Under the pieces are notes generated by a model. The model was not told the DNA's origin and made no database searches. It was given only the letters and a program-made list of their open reading frames with translations. Positions 23,801-34,457 of a stretch of 64,000 nucleotides of DNA are shown here, piece after piece. The stretch is from assembly GCA_021229015.1 (NCBI GenBank), contig CM037795.1:15129595-15193594 (forward strand), given 5' to 3'. This DNA is from Solen grandis (taxonomy: Eukaryota > Mollusca > Bivalvia > Adapedonta > Solenidae). Made by a program: the position numbers and the translations under genes. How positions within the stretch are numbered: the first letter of the stretch is position 1; every line of letters starts with the position of its first letter.

Positions 23801-26800
23801 TCACAGGAGCTAAAAACAGATTTTGAAAAAAAATTGTCATGTAGCATTATCTTATGAACCTCTCCCAAGATTGTTCAAATCGTGGCCATATGGTGATAAA
23901 TGAAGGTTAAAAAATTTAAAAATTCTCCTTTTAAACAATAAAGCTTAGAGATTAGTTTTGGTATGTAGCATTAAGGCCATTACCAAAATTTTCATGGCCC
24001 TACATTGAAAAATGACCCCAAGTTATATAGGAAAACTTAAAAAATCTTCTCTGAAACCAAAAGGCCTAGAGCTTTGATGTTTGGTGTGAAGTATTGTCTA
24101 ATAGACCATTACCAAGATTGTTCAAATTATGCACTTGAGGTGATAAATGACCTGCGCCTAGACTGAGTTATATCAGAATTCTTGTCTGTTTTTAATCTGA
24201 AAACCTTGAAATAAGTTGTAGCAGAGATACTAAGATGAGCAATTTACAGCCATCATGGCCCTCTTGTTTTTTCTTTTAAATTTATAAAAAAGCAAATATA
24301 ATTATGGCACTTGCCTTTGGTTGTGAACACTCCTTCCAGCTATGAAACTATTTAAACCTCGCTCCTGTAACATAAGCTCTGCTACACCAACATTTTCACC
24401 ACCTTTGTCTGACCGAACACGTTCTGGCAAACCATAAATCTCAACAGCTTCTTTGAAGGACTGCAAAACTGTATCAGAGCGGTTGTTGTTGCTGATTTTC
24501 AAAAATACAGGTATCCTTGAATAACCATCAATTCCACCATGAATAACCATTCTCCAGCTAAAAATGTGAAGGAATTAGTTTCAAACACAATATAATATAG
24601 AATAATATAAAATAATCTAAAATCATAGAATATGATATAGTACAAAGCTAAACAGTACTTTATGATAAAATTTTACACAAGACCTCATACATTACAATAT
24701 AATACAGAATAATACAAAATAGTACACAATTATATTTAAAACAAGATAATTTGATGTAATACAATAAAGTGCAATGTAGTACAAAGTAGTACAATGTAAT
24801 ACAGTATCATTATACCCCCACTACCCTAAGGTATGGGTAGGGTGGCTACATTTAGGAATCACTTTGTCGGTTGGTACATCAATCCCAATTTTTTTGGCTG
24901 GACTGTAATTTTCAAATGTCAGTGTGCTGCATGCAAGAACAAGAAAATGAGTGCTAGCTCAAAGGTCAAGGTCATGCTTTGATGTCAAAGATAAAAAATG
25001 AGTTAATTTTGCTTGTTCACATTGTTAATTCACCACGGAAGGAGGGATCTAAAATATCTTGACACAAATGATCAACAATTTACTGGTAATGAAATTACAA
25101 CATGAGAAAAATTGGAGGGTAGTGGTTTTTTTCATCTTCTAGTTTACTATAGTAAAATATGAAATAGCATGATATAGTGCAATGTTTTACAGAACCCTCC
25201 CTGGTGGCCGAGTGGTTAGTCGTCTACCTTGGAAACCTGAGGTTATGGGTTCAATCACCAGCTGCAACATACTAAAGTTGTTAAAAATGGAACTGGTAGC
25301 TCCCTGCTTGGCCATAAGTATATATACAGGGTAGTTCCAGGACTGATTGGCCTGGTGTCAGGATAATGTGATTGGGTGTGGTATCATGCCACGTGTCTAT
25401 GTGTGATATTGCAGTGTGGCAGCACTATATCTGTCTAAAGTAGACAACCAACAAACAATGTAATATACTGTAGTTCAATATTGTACATTTGCATACAGTA
25501 TAAATATAATGTAGCAGAATATAGTATAATTTAGTGGAATATAGTACATTTTTCACTATAATTAAGTTAAGAATGATATAGTGCAATATACTAAGATTTG
25601 AAAACAGTAATGTTTGATGATCAGAAGGCAATGTTAAGTATGAATCATTTGGAGTCAAAAATAAGGTCACAGGGTTCAAACATAAGACTCACATGAGCAT
25701 TATAGGGTGATCATGGCCCTCTTTTTCAATTACCCATAGATAACAAACATTGATAATTATTGTTTCTCATGCAATGCACTTTTGTGTATCTTGAAAAGGG
25801 TACAGTGCTGAGTTCTGAATTTGTAGAAGTCTGTATGCATCAAAATGATAGCACAGCAAACAAAAATACACAACAAATTTTAAAGTAGCTGAAAAAATAG
25901 AGCCATCCAAAAAGGACTTTATTTAATTTCTGACACTGAGTTGTGTATAAAATTGTACTCATTTACCCCCAAAAGCAGCATATCTGTAGCTCTGTATCAT
26001 TGTCCATATCTTTGTGTGAACAACTTTGTTCACTAATTATACCCATGACCAGTATACTCATAATATAAATTTAAGGGAACTTATTAAAAAGTTATAAACT
26101 CTGGCAATCATTTTTTGTAAAATGCAGTAGTACACAAGATTCCTAAAAATAGTAAAATACCGCCACAAGAAGTGGTTGGTGCCATGACATTTACATACTG
26201 CAAGAGTCCTTCGACACCACATCAGTACTTGATTTTTCATATTGGAGGGTACCTTCCATACTTAATATTACGTGACAGCATCAGAATGACTGCAAAATTA
26301 GGACATGACAATCGATGTTGAAATGTACCAACTACAAAGAAGCCACCACAGACTAACTTTACTTTATATCATTTGCTTAACATACTATATTTTTAAACAA
26401 AATATTTACCTAATTAGTTTGTGGTATCCATCAATATGCCAGAGAGACAATGGTCCTCGTACACAGTATTGTCTTCTACAAATTGGTTTTAGTGACATTT
26501 TTCTTTGAAGAATACCTTCTATGTCTACTCTTCGCATTGCCTCAAGTACACGCATCTTCTGAATAGTCAATCCTTTGACACACAAATGGCTTCTAACAGT
26601 TCTATATCCTATACCTGGGAAGTTATGGATGATACCTTGTATTTCAATGTCAAGTTCTTCATCAGAAATGTTTGAAAACTTTGATGACATACTAATGCCC
26701 ATTTCAGTTAAACGTCTATTTAAAGTTCTTTTACTTATACCAAAAAGAGCAGCCATGTCTTTCTGTTTAAAACCACAATCTACATAATACTCGACCATCT

Positions 26801-27095
26801 CAACAGGAATTTTCAGAACCGGTCTGCCTTTCATACCTGTTCTATGATCAACACGTGTCCCTTCTGTGATGTCTACAGATGTACATAATTCATGGTGTAA
26901 TAGGTCCAATGCAGACTCCAAAATATTTGCTGCAACTTCTGCATTTCGGTCCTCAATGAAATTTCTTAAAATACTAATGACTAATTCTATTTCACTACAT
27001 ATGTCAGGAATAAGCAGGGGATCTTGCAGTTCACATAGGTGAATAATTCTCCACACCTTCTCCAACACAGAGTCTAAAATAGGAGTATTTTCCAT
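20841..27095 (-). CDS. retroviral-integrase-like DDE protein gene, one in-frame stop
   Basis: Minus-strand exons: 27095-26410 (ATG 27095), 24557-24315, 23352-23082, 21035-20841; all phases agree, 464 codons plus stop. Residues ~100-135 look like a helix-turn-helix ([20 protein letters not shown]). The catalytic triad is complete: D222 ([10 protein letters not shown]), D279 (VRSDKGGEN) and E312 ([10 protein letters not shown]), with 56 and 32 residues between. The third junction uses a GC donor (AG|GCAAGT, 24315/24314). Exon 4 has an in-frame TAA at 21002-21000 after 11 codons, yet the frame then stays open for 52 plausible codons to TAG at 20841. Introns hold family A copies and a SINE. It could be a domesticated integrase, but its upstream flank runs to a terminal inverted repeat at 28343-28378, so it may be the transposase of a TIR element. 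Confidence 0.75.
21961..23058 (+). repeat. hairpin/tandem element, family A
   Basis: Starts AGCTCACCTGAGCACAACGT with hairpin partner ATGGTGAGCT. About five units of ~165 bp follow (TTCAAATnATGGCCCTGGGG, CTTCTCCGAAACCGTATGGCC). It ends CTCAGGTGAGCGG then GGGCTCTTGTT. It lies in the last intron of the integrase-like gene, 24 bp from the exon edge at 23082. Confidence 0.85.
23745..24270 (+). repeat. family A fragment
   Basis: Family A body units (CTAGGTCACAGGAGCTAAAA, CCAAGATTGTTCAAAT) and the end CATCATGGCCCTCTTGTT; the 5' hairpin is missing. It lies in the intron between integrase-like exons 2 and 3. Confidence 0.65.
24812..25117 (+). repeat. hairpin element (ACCCCCACTACCCTAAGG type)
   Basis: Starts ACCCCCACTACCCTAAGGTA with partner GGGTAGGGTGG, then AGGAATCACTTTGTCGGT and AAAGGTCAAGGTCA. 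It ends near GGAGGGTAGTGG. It appears to be another, shorter member of the same style of repeat, in intron 1 of the integrase-like gene. Confidence 0.5.
25197..25447 (+). repeat. SINE (second family)
   Basis: The tRNA-like head CCTGGTGGCCGAGTGGTTAG (A-box) is followed by a B-box-like GGGTTCAATCAC. The body has GGTAGCTCCCTGCTTGGC, GGTAGTTCCAGGACTG and ATCATGCCACGTGTCTATG, with a tail near CAACCAACAAAC. The head is too diverged and too linked to the body to be a functional tRNA gene. Confidence 0.8.
25640..25732 (+). repeat. family A 3'-end fragment
   Basis: AATAAGGTCACAGGGTTCAAA, then ACTCACATGAGC and ATGGCCCTCTTTTTC: a diverged 3' terminus only. Confidence 0.5.
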
Positions 27096-27127
27096 ATCCT
27101 AGAAAAAGAAAATAAGAGAAAAACTGA

Positions 27128-28378
27128 TCAACTGTCTGTGTCTTAATCCAACTCTTAATGTTTTTTTGTTTTGTTTTTTCAGACAGTAAAAATTACTGCA
27201 TGACTATAAATCAAGATTTTTTATGCAAAACAAATATGTTTATAGAAGGAATAAGTCAAATTGATATTTAAGGTTCAGTTAAGTTGCTGCTTTACTACTG
27301 TCCAATTTTCAAGTCAAAATAAATGGAAGATTTGCTACAGATAGATCTATACAATAATTTTTACAGGCCAAATTCTGGCTGCTGCCTTTCCCAGTAATAT
27401 TAAGTATCATCTAATTACTATATCACAAAATTTAGATTTGCTACAGATAGATCTATACAATAATGTTTACAGGCCCAATTCTGGCTGCTGCCTTTCCCAG
27501 TAATATTAAGTATCATCTAATTACTATATCACAAAATTTTATATAACCTTAATACTAGGGTATGACTGGATAAGAAAAAAGAGAAAATAATGCAGTTTCT
27601 AATGTAAAGCTTTCGTTTCTTAATCTTCACTTATAACGTTAGTAAAATTAAAAACCAAAATTATGAAGCTTCAATGTCTGTACATAGCGACTTCCCTTTC
27701 ATAGATCTACATAACATTTTTTTCAACCAATTTTTTTTTTCGTTTTCATTTTACCATTATATATATATATATTAAAAGAGTCCAAAGGTAAGTATAATCA
27801 TTAACAATTGATGTATATAAAATTATTGTATGTACAAAGTATCATTTTCAGACTCAGGTAAATACGAAATCTTTCTGTACTTACCGATTTATTATGGTGG
27901 AAGAGTTACCTCTCTTTATTTTCCGCTCGTGAAATTTGGCTCCGCCTATAAATCTTCGCCTATTTCCGTGATACTGCCATATATGGAAGTTGCAAAATCG
28001 TCTACAAATGTTAATCGCGTAGAAATGTAAAAGTCAAGTATGCAGTTGTAAACCTGAGAGTGTTATATGATGCGGCTCCATTCTCGAACGTCGTGATGTA
28101 CGGCGTAAAAGGTGTCGTGTATGTCGTTGTACATTTCGTAAATTTGAGTTTGAAAAATTATAAATATTATTTGCATTTTATCTTAGCTGCATGTTACCAA
28201 ATTATATTCTAGAAGTAAAAACGTTACTAGTTAAATCGAGATAATCTAAACGCACAATACGAGCACAATATGTACCTCTCGGATAAACGTTTATACTTTT
28301 ACAAATCTGTTTACTTGAACCGAAGTATAAATTGTCATGATTACAAGGCTGGATTTTTGGCAACGAATAGCCTCCATA
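27128..28378. mobile_element. terminal region of the integrase-encoding TIR element
   Basis: From about 33 bases upstream of the integrase-like start codon to 28378 this sequence is nearly identical, in inverse orientation, to 42996-44106. I judge identity above 90 percent by eye over several hundred bases. It ends at a 36-bp terminal inverted repeat (28343-28378, ending CGAATAGCCTCCATA), the same end found on both sides of the transposon at 42996-45174. It is therefore the left flank (promoter side) of an element that most likely encodes the integrase-like protein. The opposite end, expected below 20841, was not found. Confidence 0.7.
27329..27540. repeat. tandem duplication, 106-bp unit x2
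   Basis: The unit starting GATTTGCTACAGATAGATCT at 27329 is repeated at 27435 with only a few changes. The matching part of the inverted copy at ~43860-43910 lacks the tandem copy and most of the unit's right half. Confidence 0.85.
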
Positions 28379-28384
28379 ATTTCC

Positions 28385-30312
28385 AACGGGTTAAGCCGTG
28401 GATTGCCAAGTTGATACGATTGGTCAAATAGATCGAAACGTAACCAGGGCCGAATGGTGTTGTAGGCCCATTCGGAAAATCTCGTATTATTTCGTAAAAA
28501 GGTTTGATCTAATATTGATTTTCAGTCCTCCCTGTATATTTGAACAAGTTTTTATTCTTTAAATATTGTTGAATGGAGGAGACAAATATACTCACTTAAA
28601 AGCATTTGCGAAATTTAAACAATAAATTGAATAGTCAATGAACAACCCCGACCCAGTTATTTGAGTCGGTGGTCTCAGCTCTGGTGAATCAGGGTCTATA
28701 TATATACGTAGTATTAAAGAGATCAAGGGTGAATTTAAGATTTATTTTGGTTAAACAAAATAAGATATCACTGGACTTAAGCTACATACATATAGAAGTA
28801 ATTTCGGAAAAGGAAGGACAATGAACTTAAAATATAATTGTTTGCTGATGTGTGCGTATATGATTTGTCAGGCAAGTGTATTCTCTTCTCCATCGTTTCC
28901 TTTCTCATGTTCTGCTCTTCTATATGTTTGTATGTCCGTTTTCACCGTCTCAGTAATTAAACATTATTTCTATAACGTTATAATCATTACAAGGGTTGTT
29001 CCAGGACTGGTAGGATAATGTGCCAGGGTGTGGAATCATGCCACATGTCTCAAGTAGACATAGTCTCCAAATAGCTAAAACTTTCGTGGGGGGAGGGGGG
29101 ACTTTAAACCCAAAAAAAAAAAAAATAAAAAACCTTTAAAAAATTCAGCATGATCATAGAATAAAATATGAAACAAATTACAGAGATAAATGAAGCCATG
29201 TTATAAAACAATCATTTCTCTACCGCAAGGAATTATTTCCAGTTTTGTTGGGTTTTTTTCAACCTTTTAAACAACACATTTTACATATTTATCATCATGC
29301 AGGTACTTTTCTATTTTACATGATACATTTTTATTTCTTGACTTATATTGATAAATAAGGTATTATTTTGTAATGTAATGTTCTATCTAAGATATATTTT
29401 ACTTTCATATATCTTCGATAGAATATGAAATATTTGAAAACGCGACTTTGCGAGAATTGGGCACTTTGTTACGTGCTTTTGTGAGATAAAGACTAGTTGC
29501 CATTCTTTATTTAATATACATGTAATAAACATATTTTAGTCTAGTTCGGAAATTTTAGCACCGTCGCAAATTTCAGTTATATGTTACATGCCACAACTGT
29601 TTGAAAATCCAATCTATTTAAGAAATTTAACTTATCAGACTGTGGCCGAATATAATGTCCTTTCTCAGGTATAGCGACTCTAGGCCCTATGAAATATTTA
29701 TAGGAAAGGGAAGATCATAAAAAGTGTGAAGTTGAGAACTCTTGGTATAGAGTGATTATTGAGGAAAGAAGGAATTCCAAAGTATGGATATTATCACATA
29801 TGCAGTTTCATACTGACAAAATACACTTTTCTTTAAACAAAGACTTGAACAATCACATGCACATCAATCTACAAAACCCAACACCATGATTGCTGGACAG
29901 CATATGTATAGGATAGAGATTATTAAGACATTTTTACAGATAGCAGAAGGCTCAAGCGAGAGTAGCGAACGCAGGCTTCCATTCTTTCGAGAAATATCTG
30001 AAGGCAGCTCGTTCACAAATGATCGGTAGAAATTTTTAAAAAGTCTACTCTTCCTCGTTAATGTGGATGAATTTTATGTTTCCTGCAAGTTAAAGTCACA
30101 TTACACGGGAAATAGCCCAGTAAAGCTAGCAGAAATATTGCCAAACATCGACAAAATTGCAACAGAAATTATTCTACTGGCATGTTTAATCTTGGTGTCC
30201 GTAGAACCTATGAAAAAAAGTCTAAAATTATCAAACGAGGGGAAACTTTTTTTTTTAGCGTGTCCATGGTAACCCCTTGTTTGTCTTTTGGTCGCCCTTG
30301 AAGACAATAAAT
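28385..30312. other. intergenic; one SINE tail
   Basis: No supportable gene. At 28985-29085 there is a fragment of the second SINE family (GTTCCAGGACTGG, AATCATGCCACATGTCTC). The rest is AT-rich sequence without a recognised repeat edge. Confidence 0.45.
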
Positions 30313-30886
30313 CCTTATAGTAGTCAAGGCTAGGAGGATAGGTCACAATGCACTCGATGACCCTTTATATGTTCTATTTAAATCCGCCATTTTGAATGAG
30401 GTAGAAAATTGACGCTCTTGCGTAACCGGATCGAGCAGACGATGTTTTGATAAACGGCCACAGAATTGTGCCTTCTTTTAAGCTAAAGTATGACCGCCAT
30501 TTTTATCGGATTCCTAACTTCCATTGTTTTATATCTAAAACTATCAAATATTATTGTTAAACATAAACAGTTTTAAATGTAAATAGAGTGCGTTCATGGG
30601 TATGTATTCACGTCCGTAGATCTTAGTCGGTATAAACCAGTACGCCCTGCTATATTAAGCAGACGGCACAGACATTGCTAGATGATCTACCTGTAAATAC
30701 ATTCACCTTTCCACAGGTAAATGAGTATTATATTGTAAACGAGCAGACGACACTTCTCTCGCGCAATAGCAGACGACAGTACACACCATGGGTAAGAGAT
30801 TAAAAGTATTATGTCCTTTTCCCCAGGTTTTCAACACTTTGTCTATCTTCCACGTCTGATTCAAATCCACATTTATTTTCTGAAGT

Positions 30887-31366
30887 TCACTTTGATAAAA
30901 TTACTTGAATATCATCGGCCTGTAAATCTCGTGGTCTATAGATCAGTAGTGTACCACTATGGTAACGTTTATGTACTTGAAACACTTCATCGGTGTAGGT
31001 TTGGTCATAAGCTCGTGTGAATGTTGTTTTAAGATGACTTATGCGCACATAGTCACCTACTTTAAACTTGATGGGTTTAAGTTTTGTCACTGTCATCATA
31101 GATTTGGGGTTTTGAGCAAAATAAGTAGCTAATCGCACTTTCTCCTGATTGGTATCTTTGACATCAGCGGGTCTCATCACAATTGTCCTATGATAGGTAT
31201 GATTATAACTGTCAGCGATATCTTGTAACACCGGTAGAAATGTACTGGTTTCCTTGTAAGAAAAATAACGCATGAGTCGAGTCTTTATCGTCAAAATAGC
31301 CCGTTCGGATGTTGACGCCTTTGTTTCATTTTGGGTAGGAAAGTAGTGAACTTCTTCTTCCTTCAT
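30887..31366 (-). pseudogene. Polinton-type integrase, C-terminal half (left arm)
   Basis: The frame is open from the spacer into about 160 residues that resemble the C-terminal half of a Polinton integrase. VHYFPTQNETKASTSERA contains the last acidic residue of the DDE triad. SYNHTYHRTI and a chromo/SH3-like segment (FKVGDYVRISHLKTTF) follow, ending DDIQVILSK plus stop. The first two catalytic aspartates and the N-terminal zinc-binding region are missing, so it cannot be an active recombinase. The ORF start at 31492 lies in the low-complexity spacer and is not natural. Confidence 0.75.
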
Positions 31367-31536
31367 GGTGTACCGGTACACCACTATGGAGCTCCGGAGC
31401 ACCGGGGCACCGGAGCACCAGGAGCATATTTTGGAGCACCGGAGCACCACTTTTGAGCACCGGGGCGCCATATTGGGGCACCGGTGCACCACTCCTCCTC
31501 CTCCTCAAAAGTTTAAAGCCAAGAAAGTCCAGGATC
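31367..31536. repeat. GGAGCACC-type repeat spacer at the palindrome centre
   Basis: Loose repeats of GGAGCACCGG and GGGGCACCGG with CTCCTCCTCCTCCTC at the right. Single-copy between the two arms, so the arms do not meet directly. Confidence 0.7.
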
Positions 31537-32004
31537 TCATGAAGAAAGAAGAAGTTCACTACTTTCCTACCCAAAATGAAACAAAGGCGTCAACATCCGA
31601 ACGGGCTATTTTGACTCATGCGTTATTTTTCTTACAAGGAAACCAGTACATTTCTACCGGTGTTACAAGATATCGCTGACAGTTATAATCATACCTATCA
31701 TAGGACAATTGTGATGAGACCCGCTGATGTCAAAGATACCAATCAGGAGAAAGTGCGATTAGCTACTTATTTTGCTCAAAACCCCAAATCTATGATGACA
31801 GTGACAAAACTTAAACCCATCAAGTTTAAAGTAGGTGACTATGTGCGCATAAGTCATCTTAAAACAACATTCACACGAGCTTATGACCAAACCTACACCG
31901 ATGAAGTGTTTCAAGTACATAAACGTTACCATAGTGGTACACTACTGATCTATAGACCACGAGATTTACAGGCCGATGATATTCAAGTAATTTTATCAAA
32001 GTGA
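31503..32004 (+). pseudogene. Polinton-type integrase, C-terminal half (right arm), frameshifted
   Basis: Inverse copy of the left-arm fragment. It reaches a little further upstream into the integrase (KFKAKKVQDLMKKEEVHYF). A 14-bp deletion at about 31615, between two GAC triplets, removes GATAAAGACTCGAC relative to the left arm and shifts the frame, so the ORF is split (31503-31679 and 31618-32004). Confidence 0.75.
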
Positions 32005-32840
32005 ACTTCAGAAAATAAATGTGGATTTGAATCAGACGTGGAAGATAGACAAAGTGTTGAAAACCTGGGGAAAAGGACATAATACTTTTAATCTCTTACC
32101 CATGGTGTGTACTGTCGTCTGCTATTGCGCGAGAGAAGTGTCGTCTGCTCGTTTACAATATAATACTCATTTACCTGTGGAAAGGTGAATGTATTTACAG
32201 GTAGATCATCTAGCAATGTCTGTGCCGTCTGCTTAATATAGCAGGGCGTACTGGTTTATACCGACTAAGATCTACGGACGTGAATACATACCCATGAACG
32301 CACTCTATTTACATTTAAAACTGTTTATGTTTAACAATAATATTTGATAGTTTTAGATATAAAACAATGGAAGTTAGGAATCCGATAAAAATGGCGGTCA
32401 TACTTTAGCTTAAAAGAAGGCACAATTCTGTGGCCGTTTATCAAAACATCGTCTGCTCGATCCGGTTACGCAAGAGCGTCAATTTTCTACCTCATTCAAA
32501 ATGGCGGATTTAAATAGAACATATAGAGGGTCATCGAGTGCATTGTGACCTATCCTCCTAGCCTTGACGGTGTCTTCCCAACTGTCCCACTTTTATATAA
32601 AACAGTAAAAATCAAGGTGGGACAGTTGGGAATCATGCTTAATTGGATAACAATAGACTGTCATGGATGAGTGACTATAGTCTTTACCTAAATGGATGGA
32701 ATATTTCAGTGCAATTATTTGTCTTATTGTCTTATATTATTAAGAGCAATTTGCAATAGTATTTATGGTTAGTAATATATTGCATTAGTATGTATTAGTA
32801 TTTATAATACTTATTATGTTTTAGGATGTTGTCAGTATTC

Positions 32841-32856
32841 TCTCTCTCTCTCTCTG
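32841..32856. repeat. (TC)n microsatellite
   Basis: Short TC dinucleotide run inside the MULE, between its right-arm end and the transposase stop codon. Confidence 0.9.
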
Positions 32857-33047
32857 AAATGAAGAAAACAAACTCTTTATGTTTTCATATATTTATTATT
32901 TTTATTTCATGTGTCATGAACAAATCAAATAAAGACAGGGCTATATTCGGATGTGGTACAATTTATTGTATTTTGTTTTAATTTGAAAACAAGCATTTCA
33001 TTTAAACAACTGTGACATTCCACCCTACTGATCTGTTCTATACAGAG

Positions 33048-34457
33048 TTACTCGTCAAACCGAATCAAATGCGATGCACAATCGGCATACTCCATCACAG
33101 TGATTTCTTCAGCCATGTACTTGTGTTTCAGGGCAGACAGTCTCTGTTCAAGTTGTCGGTATTTCCTCCTCTTCTTTTCTCTCACTCCTCCGGCACTGTG
33201 CTGAAGAATTTTGATAGCATTGGCAGCTTCAATCCTTTGTATTGTTTCCAAGAACTTGTAAATGTTCGGATGTGACTGTCTCATACTTTTCTTTAGTTTG
33301 TTGTGCCAGCCTTCCAAGTTGTTTGTTGTTCTTGGTCCTTCTGTCTCGAAATGGTTCCAGTTGTCCTTGTCTCCCTCAACCCAATGTTCAGTGACATAGT
33401 CTGTGAACCTTGAAACATCCACTGGAATCTCTGCATTTTCAGCATCCGTCAGTGCGACAAACCACACATCTTCAACATGTTGTATGGGGACTAGAGGCAG
33501 AACTGCAGCTCTTCTTCCTAGTTTCTTAAAGTCCTCATTCTCAGAATACAGTCCAACTAAGCCAAGCTTCTGTATCTTCCGCCAAACACACTGTGTGTAA
33601 TGAAAAAAACACCCTTTCACATTCACATTTGGAAACACTCTGCGAGCTGCCTGCTTGGTTGCTGCCTCAAAGTCTATCAGGAGTGTGTCTGGTCCCAGTT
33701 CCATTCCTATTTCCCTGCATTTCTGTTGAAGATGTTGAAAAAGTCTGCAGTAAATCCTTTCACTTTTTCCAGGCAGAAGGGCAAACACTAACGGATACAT
33801 GTGTCCATCAATATATCCATGGAGTGTGTAGACCTGGCTGAATATGTCTGGGCACACATAAAATGTTCCGTCTCCATATATGGTTGGGTTCTGTGCCAGA
33901 TGCTGGAGATTTGTTCTTGTAGCAAAAATCAGCATCCTGTTGTCATTCTCTGCCTCATCAACCAGTAGGAACTGCTCACCAGTGTGCGTTTCAGTCCATT
34001 TTCCATCCAAATCTATGTCACTCCTGGACTTTGGTATCCCCGGTCTCAATGCACCTCTTTCCCTGTATAGAGATGACTTGGTGGAGGGGAAGGTTGGTAA
34101 TCCTTTGCAGACTTGTTCTGCATCTTCGTCCCATTCTCTGTCTCTCAGACTGGATATGACTTCTTCATATATTGACGGAATCGGCGTGGTTTCTTCGCGT
34201 GCCCTCTTTCGCATGAGTTGATTTATTTCATGGCGCTTCAGTTCCATGTGTTCGGCTGCATGATTATGGGTATTGGTCACAGAAACTGGAATGTTGTCAG
34301 CTGTTGTGATTTTAGCAGAACAGGTTCGGACATGACAGACCCAGTACACCCTTGTTGGTTTTCGGTTTTTGACCTGGTATCTGAATCCATTGTAAACCAG
34401 ACTATCACCACCACGTTGGTTCTTGACAAACTGCACACTCACTTGTGCATTTGCCAT
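33048..34457 (-). CDS. MULE transposase with FLYWCH zinc finger
   Basis: Single 469-residue ORF without introns or breaks, the only gene of the MULE at 32569-35152. Residues ~10-68 form a FLYWCH-type DNA-binding finger: YWVC with C41 and C46, then H64 and H66 (THNH). The MULE transposase domain spans about 190-390, with probable catalytic D196 (YGDGTF), D262 (LIDFE) and E382 (NNLEGWHNKL), plus the family motif CFFHY (H286). It cuts and pastes the element by binding its inverted ends. The start at 34457 is followed directly by the finger. Intact frame and well-kept ends suggest recent activity; whether it is expressed is unknown. Opposite-strand ORFs here are shadows. Confidence 0.92.
   Translation of the reverse strand: MANAQVSVQFVKNQRGGDSLVYNGFRYQVKNRKPTRVYWVCHVRTCSAKITTADNIPVSVTNTHNHAAEHMELKRHEINQLMRKRAREETTPIPSIYEEVISSLRDREWDEDAEQVCKGLPTFPSTKSSLYRERGALRPGIPKSRSDIDLDGKWTETHTGEQFLLVDEAENDNRMLIFATRTNLQHLAQNPTIYGDGTFYVCPDIFSQVYTLHGYIDGHMYPLVFALLPGKSERIYCRLFQHLQQKCREIGMELGPDTLLIDFEAATKQAARRVFPNVNVKGCFFHYTQCVWRKIQKLGLVGLYSENEDFKKLGRRAAVLPLVPIQHVEDVWFVALTDAENAEIPVDVSRFTDYVTEHWVEGDKDNWNHFETEGPRTTNNLEGWHNKLKKSMRQSHPNIYKFLETIQRIEAANAIKILQHSAGGVREKKRRKYRQLEQRLSALKHKYMAEEITVMEYADCASHLIRFDE

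Noticed and set aside
28821..29018. 65-codon ORF with a signal-peptide-like start
   Set aside because: Its end lies in a SINE fragment and no conserved feature is visible.
30319..32568. Palindrome as an assembly artefact (foldback read)
   Set aside because: A unique 170-bp spacer, an arm-specific 14-bp deletion, a MULE in only one arm and a flanking 6-bp duplication all argue for a real inverted repeat.
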